Below are positions 43,023-55,185 of a stretch of DNA of 64,000 bases, piece after piece (positions within the stretch are counted from its first letter, which is position 1; every line of letters begins with the position of its first letter). The notes under the pieces are model-generated. The model saw nothing but the letters and a program-made list of their open reading frames with translations, had not been told where the DNA came from and did no database searches. The translations under genes were made by a program, and so were the position numbers. Origin of the DNA: Terebella lapidaria (Eukaryota; Annelida; Polychaeta; Terebellida; Terebellidae); assembly GCA_949152475.1 (NCBI GenBank), contig OX424567.1:19369402-19433401 (forward strand). The letters run 5' to 3'.

Positions 43023-44819
43023 TCAGCCTAGATGCTAAGGAAAATTACCGGGCAGTATATGTTTTATATATTAGCCATTCTGTCCAGTGACTTTGAAAAT
43101 ATTAAGCTCACTGGACAAATCCGAGGTCATAAAGGATATTCAGCATAATATCATTTCCCGTATGTCCACAACTGATTCTCAAGTTGTAAAGTCGATAAAA
43201 AGTGAGGAATTAGCATTTTGTCCTATGACCTTGATAATACGCTAAAAAATAGGGGCAAGGTCATGAGAGTATTCAGCATGTATCATTTCCGACCTTGAAA
43301 ATAAGGTCGAAGGTCAAAATCAAGGTCATCAAAATAATCGGCATGCATCATTTTTATGTCCCCATAATTGATTCCCAAGCAGTAAAGTCGATAATAAGCG
43401 AGATATTAGCCATTTTATCCTTTGATCTGGTAAATGAAGTCAAATGTCAATAATATTTCAAAGTCATGACAATATTCAGCATATATCATTTCCTATTTGT
43501 TCACATTTGATTCCTAAGCTGTAAAGACTATAATAAGCGAGATATTGGCCCTTTTGTGCTCTGTCCTTGAAAATTAGGTCAGAGGTCAAGTTCAAGGTCA
43601 CGAGAGTATTCAGCATATATCATTTCCTATATGTGCACAGTTGGTCCTAAGCTGTGAAGTCGATATTAAGCGAGACATACACCATTTCGTCCTGTCACCT
43701 TGAACATTGGGTCAAAGTTCAAATTTAAGGTCACGAGAATATTCATCATCTATCATTTCTTATATGTTCACAAATATTGATTCCTTTTGTGACCTCGAGT
43801 TTGACCTCATGACACATCATACCTAATATCTCACTTAATACTGATATTAGGAATCAATTGTGCACATATAGGAAATGATATATGTTGAATATTGTCATGA
43901 CCTTTTTACCTCTGACCTAAATTTCGAGATCAAAGCACAAAATGACTCACTTATTATTGGTTTTGCAGCTTAAGAGTCCATTGTGAACATATAGGAAACG
44001 ATATTTGCTGAATGTTGTCATGACATCGAATTCGACCTTTGACCTCATTTTCAATGTCAGAGCACAAAATGGCTAAAATCTCGCTTTTTATCGATTTTTA
44101 TTTTTATCGAATCAGTTGTGGACATATAGGAAGTGATAAATGCTGAATATTCTCGTGACCTTAAATTTGACCTTTGGTCTCATTTTCAGTGTCCGAGCAC
44201 AAAGTGGCTAATAATTATTTCGTTTATTATCGAACTCATAGTTTAGGAATCAATTTCATCGAGATCCGTTTCTTTGGACATGTAGGAAATGATATATACT
44301 GAATATCCGTGTGACCTTGAATTTGACCTCTGACCTAATGCCTAATTAATATCTCCCTTATTATCGACTTTACAGCTTAAGACATATAAGAAAATGTCAT
44401 ATTATGGACATATGAGAATTGATATATGCTCAATATTCTCGTGACTTTGAATTTGACTTTTTGAATTTTCAAAGTCGTAACACAAAAGGGCTAATATCTC
44501 GCCTATTCTCGACTTTACAGCTTAGGGATCAATTGTTGACATAAAGGAAGTGATATATATTTAATTGACTCATGACCTTGAATTTGACCTTTGATCGCAT
44601 TTTCAAGGTCAGAACACAAAATGGTTAATATTTTGCTTATCATCGATTTTACAACTTAGGAATTAATTGTGGATATATAGGTAAGGATATATGCTGAATA
44701 TTCTTGTGATCTTGAATTTGACCTTTGCCCTCGTTTTCAAGGTCACGGAACAAAATGGCTATATGTAAGATATAAAGTATATTCTCCGGTAACCTTTCTT
44801 AGCCCTTTGGCTAATTTTA
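43023..44819. repeat. AAGGTCA tandem arrays arranged head to head between GGTTACCGG-type ends
   Basis: The left end TAAGGAAAATTACCGG (about 43036) and the right end CCGGTAACCTTTCTTAGCC (about 44787) are inverted copies of the family terminus. Left of about 43785 the ~137-bp units read GACCTTGAAAAT...AAGGTCA; right of it they read in the opposite direction (TGACCTTGAATTTGACC...TTTTCAAGGTCA). The element is therefore a large imperfect inverted repeat, more diverged than the 51-kb and 58-kb arrays. Confidence 0.8.
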
Positions 44820-45542
44820 GTGAATTACCTCGCTTTGTAAATCATATTGTACTCAAATACCAGTTCAACAATCATGATATTACCATATATGTGACTGAGT
44901 TCATTATTGAATTGACAACTGTAAACTGATATCATATTGTGAATGCTCAAGATTCAATTGTTATCACTATGCACGATGTTACCGTAGGAAATTCCCCAGA
45001 CGCAAACATAAATGGACGACTTCAAAAGAAGTCGCCCGCCGCCGCCCCTTTTTGCTATGTAAAAGATCATGATAAGTACGAACTCGATCAAATGTTACTG
45101 CTGTACTATTGTATCACATTAAGATTTAAACTGCGCTTTTTGTCGTGTACAATGCATGCAGGTATGATACTGTTAGATTGAATTATATACTGCACGGTAG
45201 GCCTATTAAGTGGAATGAAGTTTTCTGTCTGTGTTGGATGATATCCATTGGCTTGAAAATCGGGACTGTAAATCTCACAGTCCTTTGAGACATAATGATA
45301 GTAATAGTAATGACATGGTTATTGAGTAATAACATGTATTGTGCTGCTCACTGGCTTCTAGCTTCGCTCATCTTTCAAACCAAAGCATGTCTTTCAAGCA
45401 CTAGGGCTGGGTTTCAAATAAGAACAAGGGCCAAAAAACTAAGTTATTGTTATATCAAATGTACCCAGAATAGAGCATGATTATGAATTTATGAATTTTG
45501 GGGAATTCATTTGAATTTATGAATTTAAAAAATATTCCCCAA
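44820..45542. other. No gene seen
   Basis: Only a small hairpin, CGACTTC-AAAA-GAAGTCG, near 45017-45034, and GAATTTATGAATTT-type simple repeats near 45483-45560. Confidence 0.4.
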
Positions 45543-45783
45543 ACATTTATGAATTTTGGGGAATTCATGACGGGTGCCACTAGTGGGGCAGGAAATGCTC
45601 ACTCTTTCCGGAACACCTGATTTCACCTCCTAATGGCCATTTACGGGGGTTCATGAGTTTCCCTGTCATTTTTGTTTTCTCTCACTTCGTATGCCTGATA
45701 TGACTTTCTGTCCCCGGACTATGAGATTGGATAATGGACCCTGTTTTGTTTGCTCGGAGTGCTTAATACTGGGTATTGATTCC
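45543..45783 (+). repeat. 240-bp dispersed retroelement tail, copy 2 (plus)
   Basis: Starts TTTTGGGGAATTCATGACGG and ends near ATACTGGGTATTGATTCC. It is close in sequence to the inverted copy at 47597-47822. No coding remnant is seen directly upstream, so it is a severely 5'-truncated insertion. Confidence 0.88.
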
Positions 45784-47596
45784 ACGTCTATTATACTATA
45801 ATTAGTATAAATCCGATCACCTGGAACTTGATATCTGTTCACTGGTTTGCTAGTTAAGCAAGGATGTAATATTATCAGAATGTTACATTGTTTGAATATG
45901 ACATCGAAATTGAGTAGTTTTCAGTGGTTCAAAGAACTACTTTGTAATGAAAATGACAATAAATACAATTCAGTCGAAAATGGTATGTTAATTGGTGGTA
46001 CATTTACATTCAGAAATCGACATGCCAGTAACTCTCGACAACTTCTCGTTTATGTGATCTTTGTTATTTTGCTTTTGGAGATGCAATGTTGGAAGCTCAT
46101 GATTGACACTCTCCGGAAATTAATTAATGTTTATACCTCATTATATCAGTATTAATATATCTGGAAGGCAAAAAAAAATTTGAGCCATTATTCTGCTAGA
46201 AATACAGCATGATTATTTTTTTAAAGGCGTATAATATTTCTCGATCGGCATTCCATTACACGAAACTATATTAATTGCACAACCTGGAAATCATGAAACA
46301 AGTGATGTTCATCTTGGATCGTATGGGTCAAGACACTGACCCATCACTCAAATACAAAATCCATCACTCGCATTCAAATCTTTTCCTCCAATGACACTTG
46401 CTGGAATATGTTGAGCCTTGGTCCGGAGATACTATGGGATAGGCGTCACAAATTGAACTCATTTCAAGCTTGTATGTATTATGATATGACGTGCAGATAT
46501 AGCAATAGCTATGATCTCATTTTTTATCTTTTGCATGATCATGATCTAAAATTTTGAATATTTGCATCATCGAAAGAATATTTATGCAAGTCTCCTCGTT
46601 ACTTGTTTTCAAATGTCTTATTATGAGCTGATCATACTATGGGAATTTGTAAAAAAAAATTCAGTTTGTTAAAGATTGCAATTCATTTATATATTCACAC
46701 ATATGTTTCGCCCATGTTATGACATAGAAGAAACAATAACAGAATTGAGAAATACAAGATACAATTGTTATTCATGCAATATCATTTTGACTATATTGAG
46801 CATCATCAGTTACTTTGATTCCAATATTCAAACGTCGATTCGGGAGCAATATTTAACAAATTTATCGTCATTGTTGATCGATGATTGCTATTATTCTCTC
46901 CTTGATTGACTCATTTCGAATTCAGTGTTTTATAGATATATTCAGAGGATATCAAGTTCATTTTATGGCCACCTGTGTTTCTGTCCTCATTATTTCCTGT
47001 GATGAAGTGACGTTTGTTTCATTTTGACTTTAAGGTCAATAGTGACCTTGACCTCGGACCCGTGAACTCCAAATTTTTGTGAGCCATCGGACATGCCCGT
47101 GCTCATTAAATGGTCCTTATCTGTATATGCATTATTCATATCTGTATACGCATTATTTGATATCACATTGTAACTTGAGGTATGCGATTTCATCTATAAA
47201 TAACGAGACTCGTTGCCTTCCAAAGGTCGACTGCGTCATACCAGATGATCAGATCGGGTTACAAGTCGGCATGGGTCATGAGTGTTTATTCCTACATCAC
47301 ATACAAACTTCAAATCCAAACTTGTTTTTTTCTTGAGGAAAAATGCTTTTCTGGAGGATTTTTTTTTACCTTGGACTGGTACACTTCAAGCCAAGTATAC
47401 ATTTGGTTTGAAGTGTCTAGGACAACTGAACCGAAGGTATGGCCATTTAATTTATGAATACGGCACGAATAAACACAAGAAAGGAATTGATGGCAAAGTT
47501 TGGTCCGATAACATATTGAGATGTCGCTGCGTTCGACGTCCATCATTGTCTGGCGTTTTCATTTAAATAGGCCCTGGCCCACGGATAGACGTGGAA
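45784..47596. other. Segment between two inverted 240-bp repeats; no gene seen
   Basis: AT-rich with short open frames only (up to about 100 codons). A frame near 47282-47566 has no recognised domain. The segment and its flanking inverted tails might be one composite insertion, but nothing proves it. Confidence 0.4.
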
Positions 47597-47822
47597 TCAA
47601 TACCCAGTATTAAGTATTCCGAGCAAACAAAACAGGGTCCATTATCCAATCTCATAGTCCGGGGACAGAAAGTCATATCAGGCATACGAAGTGAGAGAAA
47701 ACAAAAATGACAGGGAAACTCATGAACCCCCGTAAATGGCCATTAGGAGGTGAAATCAGGTGTTCCGGAAAGAGTGAGCATTTCCTGCCCCACTAGTGGC
47801 ACCCGTCATGAATTCCCCAAAA
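47597..47822 (-). repeat. 240-bp dispersed retroelement tail, copy 3 (minus)
   Basis: Reverse-orientation partner of 45543-45783, with only a few differences apparent by eye. The sense-strand start is at 47822 (TTTTGGGGAATTCATGACGG). Confidence 0.88.
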
Positions 47823-48030
47823 TTAACATGAAAATAGATCTAGTTGCATGGCAGACATTCTTAAACGCAGCTATAAGTCTTGGTAAAACATATCCTTGTC
47901 GTAGCAGTTTAGAGACTAGCTGGGCACTTCGATAGACAAATGGGATGTGGCCCACAAATATGTAATGTCCAAACATTGATCACAATGTTTTCGATACTTA
48001 TGGCCCATGTACAACACTGTTTGAACTGGA

Positions 48031-48690
48031 GATTCTTCAAACTTCATTCGTGAGCATAGACCATGTCTTTAGAGCATTGACACGCCACAAGTGATACAAT
48101 AATCATTTATTAGAGCCCTGATTAGATGACGTTGCATCTTGATATTCACTAAGGGTAATCTATTTGCTGCGTACGATATTGAAAGCTAATAGAATACCCG
48201 TATGTGTACGAAGCAAATAGCAAAAGACATACGCCAAAAATGGTAATTTCTGCCAAATGAGGTGAATTATTTGTAATAGCAATGAAAACCACACGTATCT
48301 GATATGCGCATTTCACATAAATATGTATTTGACACTCATAGGTGATGAAAGATATAGCCGAGTGTAATTATGTCTATAAAAAAAACATGTACCAAACAGG
48401 AGTACCCCTCTTCTAAATTCACCCATTTTCGCTTCTGTCCTATGAAAACGGCGCTTTCATTGATTCCTAAAGGGATAAAATACAACTATGAGACAGGTTT
48501 GTGGCAAAGAGATATCAATTCTGTCATTTGCAACCCAAATATTTTCAATTAGTTGACAGTAGCGAAATTTGGTGAATTTAGAGAGGGGTAGGCCTGCTTG
48601 ATACATGTTTTGTTCTGGGAGTTATGATACGCAGCAAATATATTACCCTTAGTGATATTGCTCACGAATGAAGTTTGAAGTATTTGAAAT
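48031..48690. repeat. MITE-like pair of inverted ends
   Basis: The left part contains CTTCAAACTTCATTCGTGAGC (48036 on) and, after an extra segment, CACTAAGGGTAATCTATTTGC (48148 on). The right part (48628-48682) is the complement of both blocks in the right order without the extra segment. This suggests an inverted-repeat element of about 650 bp with an insertion in its left arm. Its interior has no recognised gene. Confidence 0.65.
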
Positions 48691-49049
48691 TTACATTTAT
48701 CTGGTAAATTTTCACGTAAATTTTTTCAATTTCAATTGTGTCAGTATTTTAAACATGGCAAAGTTTAACGAAAATTAACTGTGAATAACATCATTTTATT
48801 TGTTATTCATTATTCGATCTGCATGCGAACACAACACGTGGAAACACGATTAATGAATGCTGCTCAGGATCGATTTGAAGGCTCACAAATTGAAAAACAA
48901 GTAATTCAGTGTGCTTTCATAATGATTGATAACGGTTACACTCACTCATCGACAAATGTGTTTGGTTTGGGACGTGTGGCATTGTAACAGAGATTACGTG
49001 GGCAACAGTCGGCCAGTTCAGCAGCGGGATTTCCGAGAATTGAGAGAAG

Positions 49050-50345
49050 ATGGACAGTGAGCAATCAGGAAGAAAACTGCGGGTTTCCCTCATGGCGACT
49101 CTGCTTCTTGTCGTTACATACAATATCGCGACCGAGTCTGCGAGGCAGTTGAACAAAGCTCCCAGTCCAGTCCAGGTACATGTGCCCAACCGCGACGTCG
49201 AAATTCAGATGTCGTTTGAAAAGAGAGCATACGAGAATAACACGCTTGGATGTACGGTTCAAGTAGTTCAAGTGACCGATGAAACACTTTCATCTCGAGA
49301 TAATTTGGAGCCTATGTGTACTCAGAGGCTCCTTGATGAGTTTTTCATGTCCACGGGCCAGTTCCACGGAGAAGGAACGTGGTATGTCTCCAACTTCACC
49401 GACCCTGATGAAAACATCCAATACGTACCGAGCGTGTGCTCGTTTGCTTCAACTTTGGACACAGCAAGAAAACAAATACCGAGATGTTTCCAGGAGAGAG
49501 AAATCAGGAAAATCCTCATAACTGGGGACTCTAATGGGCGACACTTCAAAGATGGACTCGTGCATTATTTGGAAGATGCAGAGTACAGCTGCACGGAAGT
49601 ACGCTCAACTCTCACAAGTGAGGATGGTGTGTTGGTAAAGAACGACAGTTATTTAGATGTTCCAGGAGTCCCTCGTGAGCAGCTGCATCTACCGAATAAC
49701 ATGTTTGCAAGGGACAACTGGGCTTTCAAGGAATATAATTGTAAAAATGCACGTTCGATTGATGCTGACGTGCGCATTGAGTACATACACGGCTCGAGGT
49801 TTCCAGACCCTAAACTATATCTTCAACCAAAATCATCAGGTCTCAACTTTGAGGAACGGGTTTACAAGGCAGAATCTGATGTGGAATATCTTGTTAAGTA
49901 CTACTACCCATATCATGGCTTCCCCGATGTTTGGTATTATACCTTACCATTCCACAATGTCGCTATTAGCACCTCGTCTGACATGCTGCGATTGAAATTA
50001 AAGACTCTCCTGGGGCTGTTGGATATCTTCCTTCCAAACACCACCCACGTTATATTCATTGCAGACGCGACGGTTTGTCCCTCTGGAAGTATGGAGGAAT
50101 ATGTTCATGAATTCCAGCGCCATTGGAACATGACGATGGATGAGAAAATCCACGAGATGAACCAATTATCTTACGAGGAGCTGACTGCAGAGATGCCACG
50201 TCATGACAACTATCACGTGTTCCTGGACGCCACAAGAGTCGCGTGTCCAGTCACGTGCACGTGGCACCATGACCCCGCCCACATGCTTCCGGCCTGGTAC
50301 TATAAAATGGCGGAGTACAACTTGGACATTCTCTGTACAGAGTGA
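49050..50345 (+). CDS. SGNH/PC-esterase-like type II membrane or secreted protein, single exon
   Basis: An intronless 431-residue frame whose ATG has a good context (AAGATGG). A short basic N-terminus (GRKLR) is followed by a hydrophobic segment at about residues 12-28 (VSLMATLLLVVTYNIA), a signal anchor or signal peptide. The rest looks lumenal or extracellular, with many cysteines and N-glycosylation sequons (N63-N-T, N115-F-T). The core motif ILITGDSNGRHF places a nucleophile serine at 161 (GDS block of SGNH hydrolases), and near the end WHHDPAHMLPAWY gives the D408-x-x-H411 pair that completes the triad in GDSL/PC-esterase proteins such as the TBL and CASD1 families. A role in acylating or deacylating a glycan or surface molecule in the secretory pathway is inferred; no substrate can be named. 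AATAAA signals follow at 50472 and 50545. Confidence 0.8.
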   Translation: MDSEQSGRKLRVSLMATLLLVVTYNIATESARQLNKAPSPVQVHVPNRDVEIQMSFEKRAYENNTLGCTVQVVQVTDETLSSRDNLEPMCTQRLLDEFFMSTGQFHGEGTWYVSNFTDPDENIQYVPSVCSFASTLDTARKQIPRCFQEREIRKILITGDSNGRHFKDGLVHYLEDAEYSCTEVRSTLTSEDGVLVKNDSYLDVPGVPREQLHLPNNMFARDNWAFKEYNCKNARSIDADVRIEYIHGSRFPDPKLYLQPKSSGLNFEERVYKAESDVEYLVKYYYPYHGFPDVWYYTLPFHNVAISTSSDMLRLKLKTLLGLLDIFLPNTTHVIFIADATVCPSGSMEEYVHEFQRHWNMTMDEKIHEMNQLSYEELTAEMPRHDNYHVFLDATRVACPVTCTWHHDPAHMLPAWYYKMAEYNLDILCTE

Positions 50346-50471
50346 TAATCGATTCGGTGTTTCAACGATGGTATACTTAAGGTTGCAAAAATATACTTAC
50401 GTATATACTACTACTAGTGTTGTATATGTTTATATTGATGTGCAAAAACACAGTACTGGTGATCACGTCTG

Positions 50472-50477
50472 AATAAA
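50472..50477 (+). terminator. Candidate polyadenylation signal AATAAA
   Basis: First AATAAA, about 127 bases after the stop codon of the SGNH-like gene, with another at about 50545. Positional inference. Confidence 0.45.
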
Positions 50478-50798
50478 TCACAGTGATAAGAGTACTAGGT
50501 GTATTCGAGATGTTGGTACTTGGGATACTATGCCAAAAAACACATAATAAAGTAAATTGATTTGAAACCACTTCTTCACTGTGTGTTGAATATTGATGAT
50601 TTGCACAATATATTGACATAAAAATGTTTCGATTTTTATTGATGGAACGTTAATAATATTGCATTGATTTCAAAACGTCAATAATATTGCACACTATTTT
50701 AAAACTAATATTAAATATACATGCTCTGATGAATAAAAATCATGAATCCAAGCAATATTAGCACAAATATGGCCAGAAAGCTATACACACTGTTTTTA

Positions 50799-53700
50799 GG
50801 TTACCGGACCTATGGTCCGATAACCTATTGGCATGGCGTTGCGTCCGTCGTCCGTCGTCCGTCATCGTCGTCCACATTTTTACCTTTTTTGTTTACCGGC
50901 GAATTCTTCTGAAATTTTGCACAAAAATACTTAAAAATAATTCAAGAAGGAGATATTTTTTAGTTTTTTGATTTTCGCATTTTTTTCAAAATGGCGGCCG
51001 TTTTCGACGAAAAATGCCTGATTTTGGACTTTGGTGGCCATTTTCTCAAAATCTGTTCAGTAACTTTTTTTCTTTTTGATACATAACACTCCTCATATGT
51101 ACTCCTATGATGTCTATAAATTTCGTTGCGCTTGAATCGCTCGAAGTGGGCCATTTTGGCCCAAACTCGGCCCAAATGGGACTTTCCAATGTTAAATTCT
51201 CCTATGCTTTATAATGGGACACATTATACCTAATATCTCACTTAATATTGAGATTAGAGACTAGGAATCAATTGTGGACATATAGGAAATGATATATGCT
51301 GAATATTCTCATGACCTTGAATTTGACCTCTGACCTCAATTTCAAGGTCAGAACACAAAATGGCTGATATCTCGCTTATTATCGACTCTACAGCTGAGGA
51401 ATCAATTGTGGACATATAGGAAATGATATATGCTGAATATTCTGATGACCTTGAATTTGACCTTTGACCCCATTTTCAAGGTCATAGGACAAAATGGCTA
51501 ATATCTCGCTTGTTATCGACTTTACAGCTTAGGAATCAGTTATGAACATATAGGAAATGATATATGCAGATTATTGTCATGACCTTGAATTTGACCTTTG
51601 ACCTCATTTTCAAGGTCACAGGACAAAATGGCTAATATCTCACTTATTATCGACTCTACAACTTAGGAATCAATTGTGGACATATAGGAAATGATATATG
51701 CTGAATATTCTGATGACCTTGAATTTGACCTTTGACCCCATTTTCAAGGTCATAGGACAAAATGGCTAATATCTCGCTTGTTATCGACTTCACAGCTTAG
51801 CGATCAGTTATGAACATACAGGAAATGATATATGTGCAGATTATTGTGATGACCTTGAATTTGACCTTTGACCTCATTTTCAAGGTCACAGGACAAAATG
51901 GCTAATATCTCACTTATTATCGATTTTACAGCTTGAGAATCAATTGTGGACATATAGGAAATGATATATGTTGAATATTCTTGTGACCTTGAATTTGACC
52001 TCTGACCTCATTTTTAAGGTCCAAGGACAAACTGACTCATATCTTGCTCCTCTACTGACTGTATGGCTTGGGAATCAAATGTGGACATGATATAGAAAAT
52101 GATATCCACTGAATATTTTGATGACCTTGAATTTGACCTTTGCCCCTTCATTTTCAAGGCCACAGCACAAAATTGCTAATATCTCGCTGATTATTGAATT
52201 TACAGCTTAGCAATCAACTGTGGACATGATATATGCTTAATGTTATATATGCTGAATATTCTCTTGACCTTGAATTCAACCAGTGACCTGACTGACATCT
52301 AAAATACGAGACAATCAGAGATTGCAGACCCTCGCCCCTCGGCGATAATTGAGAGTTTTGGTCTTAAGACCATCGGTTGTACGCCATACGATTGGGAATT
52401 GGCCAGAGTTATAGTCAATTATGTGATTTTATTTTTTCAGTTGCCATGGCAACCGTTTTCACCCGATTTTGGCAAAAATTGAAAGGGACTGAGCCATTAC
52501 CATAGCACTCCAGCCCTATTAATTTCAAATCTATCGAACCGTTTGCCTTTGAGTTATGAGCGCAGGCATTTGCACTGAAACGTCGCTGGCCAAAAATAAC
52601 CGAAATCGTGACCCCCAATTTTTCGACATCCGGCGATAATGGAGAGTTTTCGTCGTACGACCATCGGTCGTACACCAAACGATCGGGAATTGGCCAAAGA
52701 AAAATACAAAAATAGTTGGAAAAATTAATATCAAATAGAACCGGAGTTAGAGCCAATTATGTGATTTTCTTTTTTCCGTTGCCATGGCAACCGTTTTCAT
52801 TCGATTTTGGAGCGAAATTCTGAAGGGAATGAGCCAGCACCATAGCACTCTTGCCCTATAAATTTCAAATCGATCGGGTCGTTTGCCTTTGAGTTATGAG
52901 CGCAGACATTTGCACTGAAACATCGCTGGCCAAAAAAAATTGAAACCGTGACCCCCAATTTTTCGACATCGGGCGATAATGGAGAGTTTTGGTCGTACGA
53001 CCACCGTTTTCTTCCGATTTTGGCAAAATTTTGAAAGGTCTGAGCCACCATCATAGCACTCTAGTTCTATAAATTTCAAATCGATCGGACCGTTTGCCTT
53101 TGAGTTATGAGCACAGACATTTGCACTGAAACGTCGCTGGCCAAAAATAACTGAAATCGTGACCCCCAATTTTTCGACATCGAGCGATAATGGAGAGTTT
53201 TCGTCGTACGACCATCGGTCGTACACCATACGATCGGGAAATGGCCAAAGAAAAATACAAAAATAGTTGGAAAAATTAATATCGATTAGAACCGGAGTTA
53301 AAGCCAATTATGTGATTTTCTTTTTTCCGTTGCCATGGCAACCGTTTTCATTCGATTTTGGAGCGAAATTCTGAAGGGAATGAGCCAGCACCATAGCACT
53401 CTTGCCCTATAAATTTCAAATCGATCGGGTCGTTTGCCTTTGAGTTATGAGCGCAGACATTTGCACTGAAACGTCGCTGGCCAAAAAAAATTGAAACCGT
53501 GACCCCCAATTTTTCGACATCGGGCGATAATGGAGAGTTTTGGTCGTACGACCACGTGCCATATATCAGATGATCAGGAATTGGCCATAGAAAAATACAA
53601 AATTAGTTAGAAAAATTTATCTTGAATAGAACTGGAGTTATGGTCAATTATTGATTTTTACATTTTCCGTTGCCATGGCAACAGTTTTTGTCCGATTTTG

Positions 53701-53925
53701 ACCAGATTTGAGGAGGACCGAGCCACTGAGATACCGCTTCATCCCTATAAGTTTCATGTTGATCGGACCATTCTCCTTTGAGATATGCGCGCGGACAGAC
53801 AGACAAACAGACAGACAAACAAACAGACATACAAACGGACAGACCCAATTGCAATACCCTCTGCCCCTATCGGGGCGAGGGTAATAAAACATTGCCCGGT
53901 AACCTATCTTTGGCCCTTGGCCTAA
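50799..53925 (+). repeat. GGTTACCGG-ended element with AAGGTCA arrays (copy in duplication unit A, with nested insertion)
   Basis: The left terminus GGTTACCGGACCTATGGTCC forms a small hairpin (CGGACC-TAT-GGTCCG). The right terminus is CCGGTAACCT at 53896 followed by ATCTTTGGCCCTTGGCC. Between 51230 and 52300 about eight units of ~137 bp carry TGACCTTGAATTTGACC, TTTTCAAGGTCA, GGACAAAATGGCTAATATCT and GGACATATAGGAAATGATAT. A Helentron-like element is inserted at 52307-53884. The left part is followed at 50820-50880 by GTCCGTCGTCC simple repeats. Confidence 0.82.
52307..53884. mobile_element. Helentron-like non-autonomous element, exact ends from an empty site
   Basis: Units B and C read AAAATA|TAAAACATTG where unit A reads AAAATA, then 1578 bases, then TAAAACATTG. 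The inserted DNA has subterminal inverted repeats (ACCCTCGCCCC near 52327; GGGGCGAGGGT near 53872), internal direct repeats of about 340 bp with CCGTTGCCATGGCAACCG and CCCAATTTTTCGACATC, a (GACA)n/(GACAAACA)n microsatellite at 53795-53838, and a terminal hairpin GCCCC-TAT-CGGGGC just before GAGGGTAA. This is the same layout as the element at 15200-18110. Open frames inside are repeat by-products. Confidence 0.78.
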
Positions 53926-55018
53926 TTTTTTTTGTTTTTTTGTTTTTTTGTTTAATGTTCTTCGTGCGTCGTTCGCTAAGCATTACGCTCACAATTCTGG
54001 ATAGATCTACATAATCTTCCAGGCTCATGACAATAATAATTGCATATACCTACCAATTTAGTTGTATTTCCACCATCCTTGATATGCTTGCATGCGGTCA
54101 CAGTGGAGCTCAAACAAACAGCGTCACTGGTGATCAAATATTGTCAAAATGGCAACGTTCGCGTGGTAACAACTTGTACAATACTGCTAGATATAATCCA
54201 GTTATCAAATTTATTTTAAAATGTGTAAATCTGGAAAATGTGAAAGCCCGGATGTGAGCAACATAACATATCTTCAGTCCTTCAAGCCATCATTTTCTTC
54301 TCAATGATATTAGCGACCGAAGCGTGGTGCCTTGGTGAATTTAACACTAGCCAGATATATATGTCTATATGTGAGTATTGTAGTATAAACCTGACTGAAG
54401 ATTAGCATATAAAACAAGTAATTAATTGTAGGGTATTTGAGCAGGGACTGGGAGAAATTGATCTCACATATAAGCTTACACTGTATACCAATCTTTCCAC
54501 TGATTCCAGTGACCGTATGATCAGGGCATTCGATGATTGCATTATCACGAAATAGGCGGAATTGTTTATTACTCCATTTCAGCAAAATTACTCACGACAA
54601 ACTTCAAGTTAAATTGTATTTATGAGCTGATTTGACAGTTGAATTTTTATGTCTATGTGGTCGATCGTTTTGTAATTAATATTGCATATTTACATTCGTA
54701 TTTTATATCATACGCTAATACCATAGGCATAGAGAATATTACTCTATGTTTATGATCAATACCATTCCCACAATTTTCATTACTACACTGTATATGTACC
54801 GTGTCACTATGAAAATGCATTTCTGTGGAGCATATACTTTTAATATTTTACAATAAAATAATCGGCGCTTTACCATCCGATTTGCTTCACCAGAACACAA
54901 GAAGACTTTGAATGCAACATGGTATTCACCTAGCACACAAATCGTATTTGAATATTGTAACGTTACTGACTGAGCACACAAAAGGCTCTGAACTTTGCTT
55001 TCAATATTGTGCAATCAG

Positions 55019-55184
55019 CACTTTGCTGGTCAATCAACAGCTAGTCTCTAAACTGCTGCGACAGAGATATGTTTTACCAAGACTTAAAGCTGCCTTTAAC
55101 AAACTTTATAGACGTCATCATGATCTAGTTGATAAATACACCAAATCCATGACTGCCATGCAACTAGATCAATTTTCATATTGA
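55019..55184 (+). pseudogene. C-terminal remnant of a retroelement protein, unit A
   Basis: The frame ends in LVSKLLRQRYVLPRL, AFNKLYRRHHDLVDKY and DQFSY then stop. It resembles the C-terminus of a reverse-transcriptase-bearing element common in marine invertebrates (ending in KLL.QG..., KFYGRHHDLVDRY-like text, recalled from memory). Directly after the stop begins the 240-bp tail family, so it is a 5'-truncated insertion. Confidence 0.65.
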
Positions 55185-55185
55185 T

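Noticed and set aside
52415-53307. Repeated minus-strand frames (FGQRRFSANACAHNSKANG and similar)
   Set aside because: They fall in the ~340-bp direct repeats inside the Helentron-like insertion, and frames differ between repeats.
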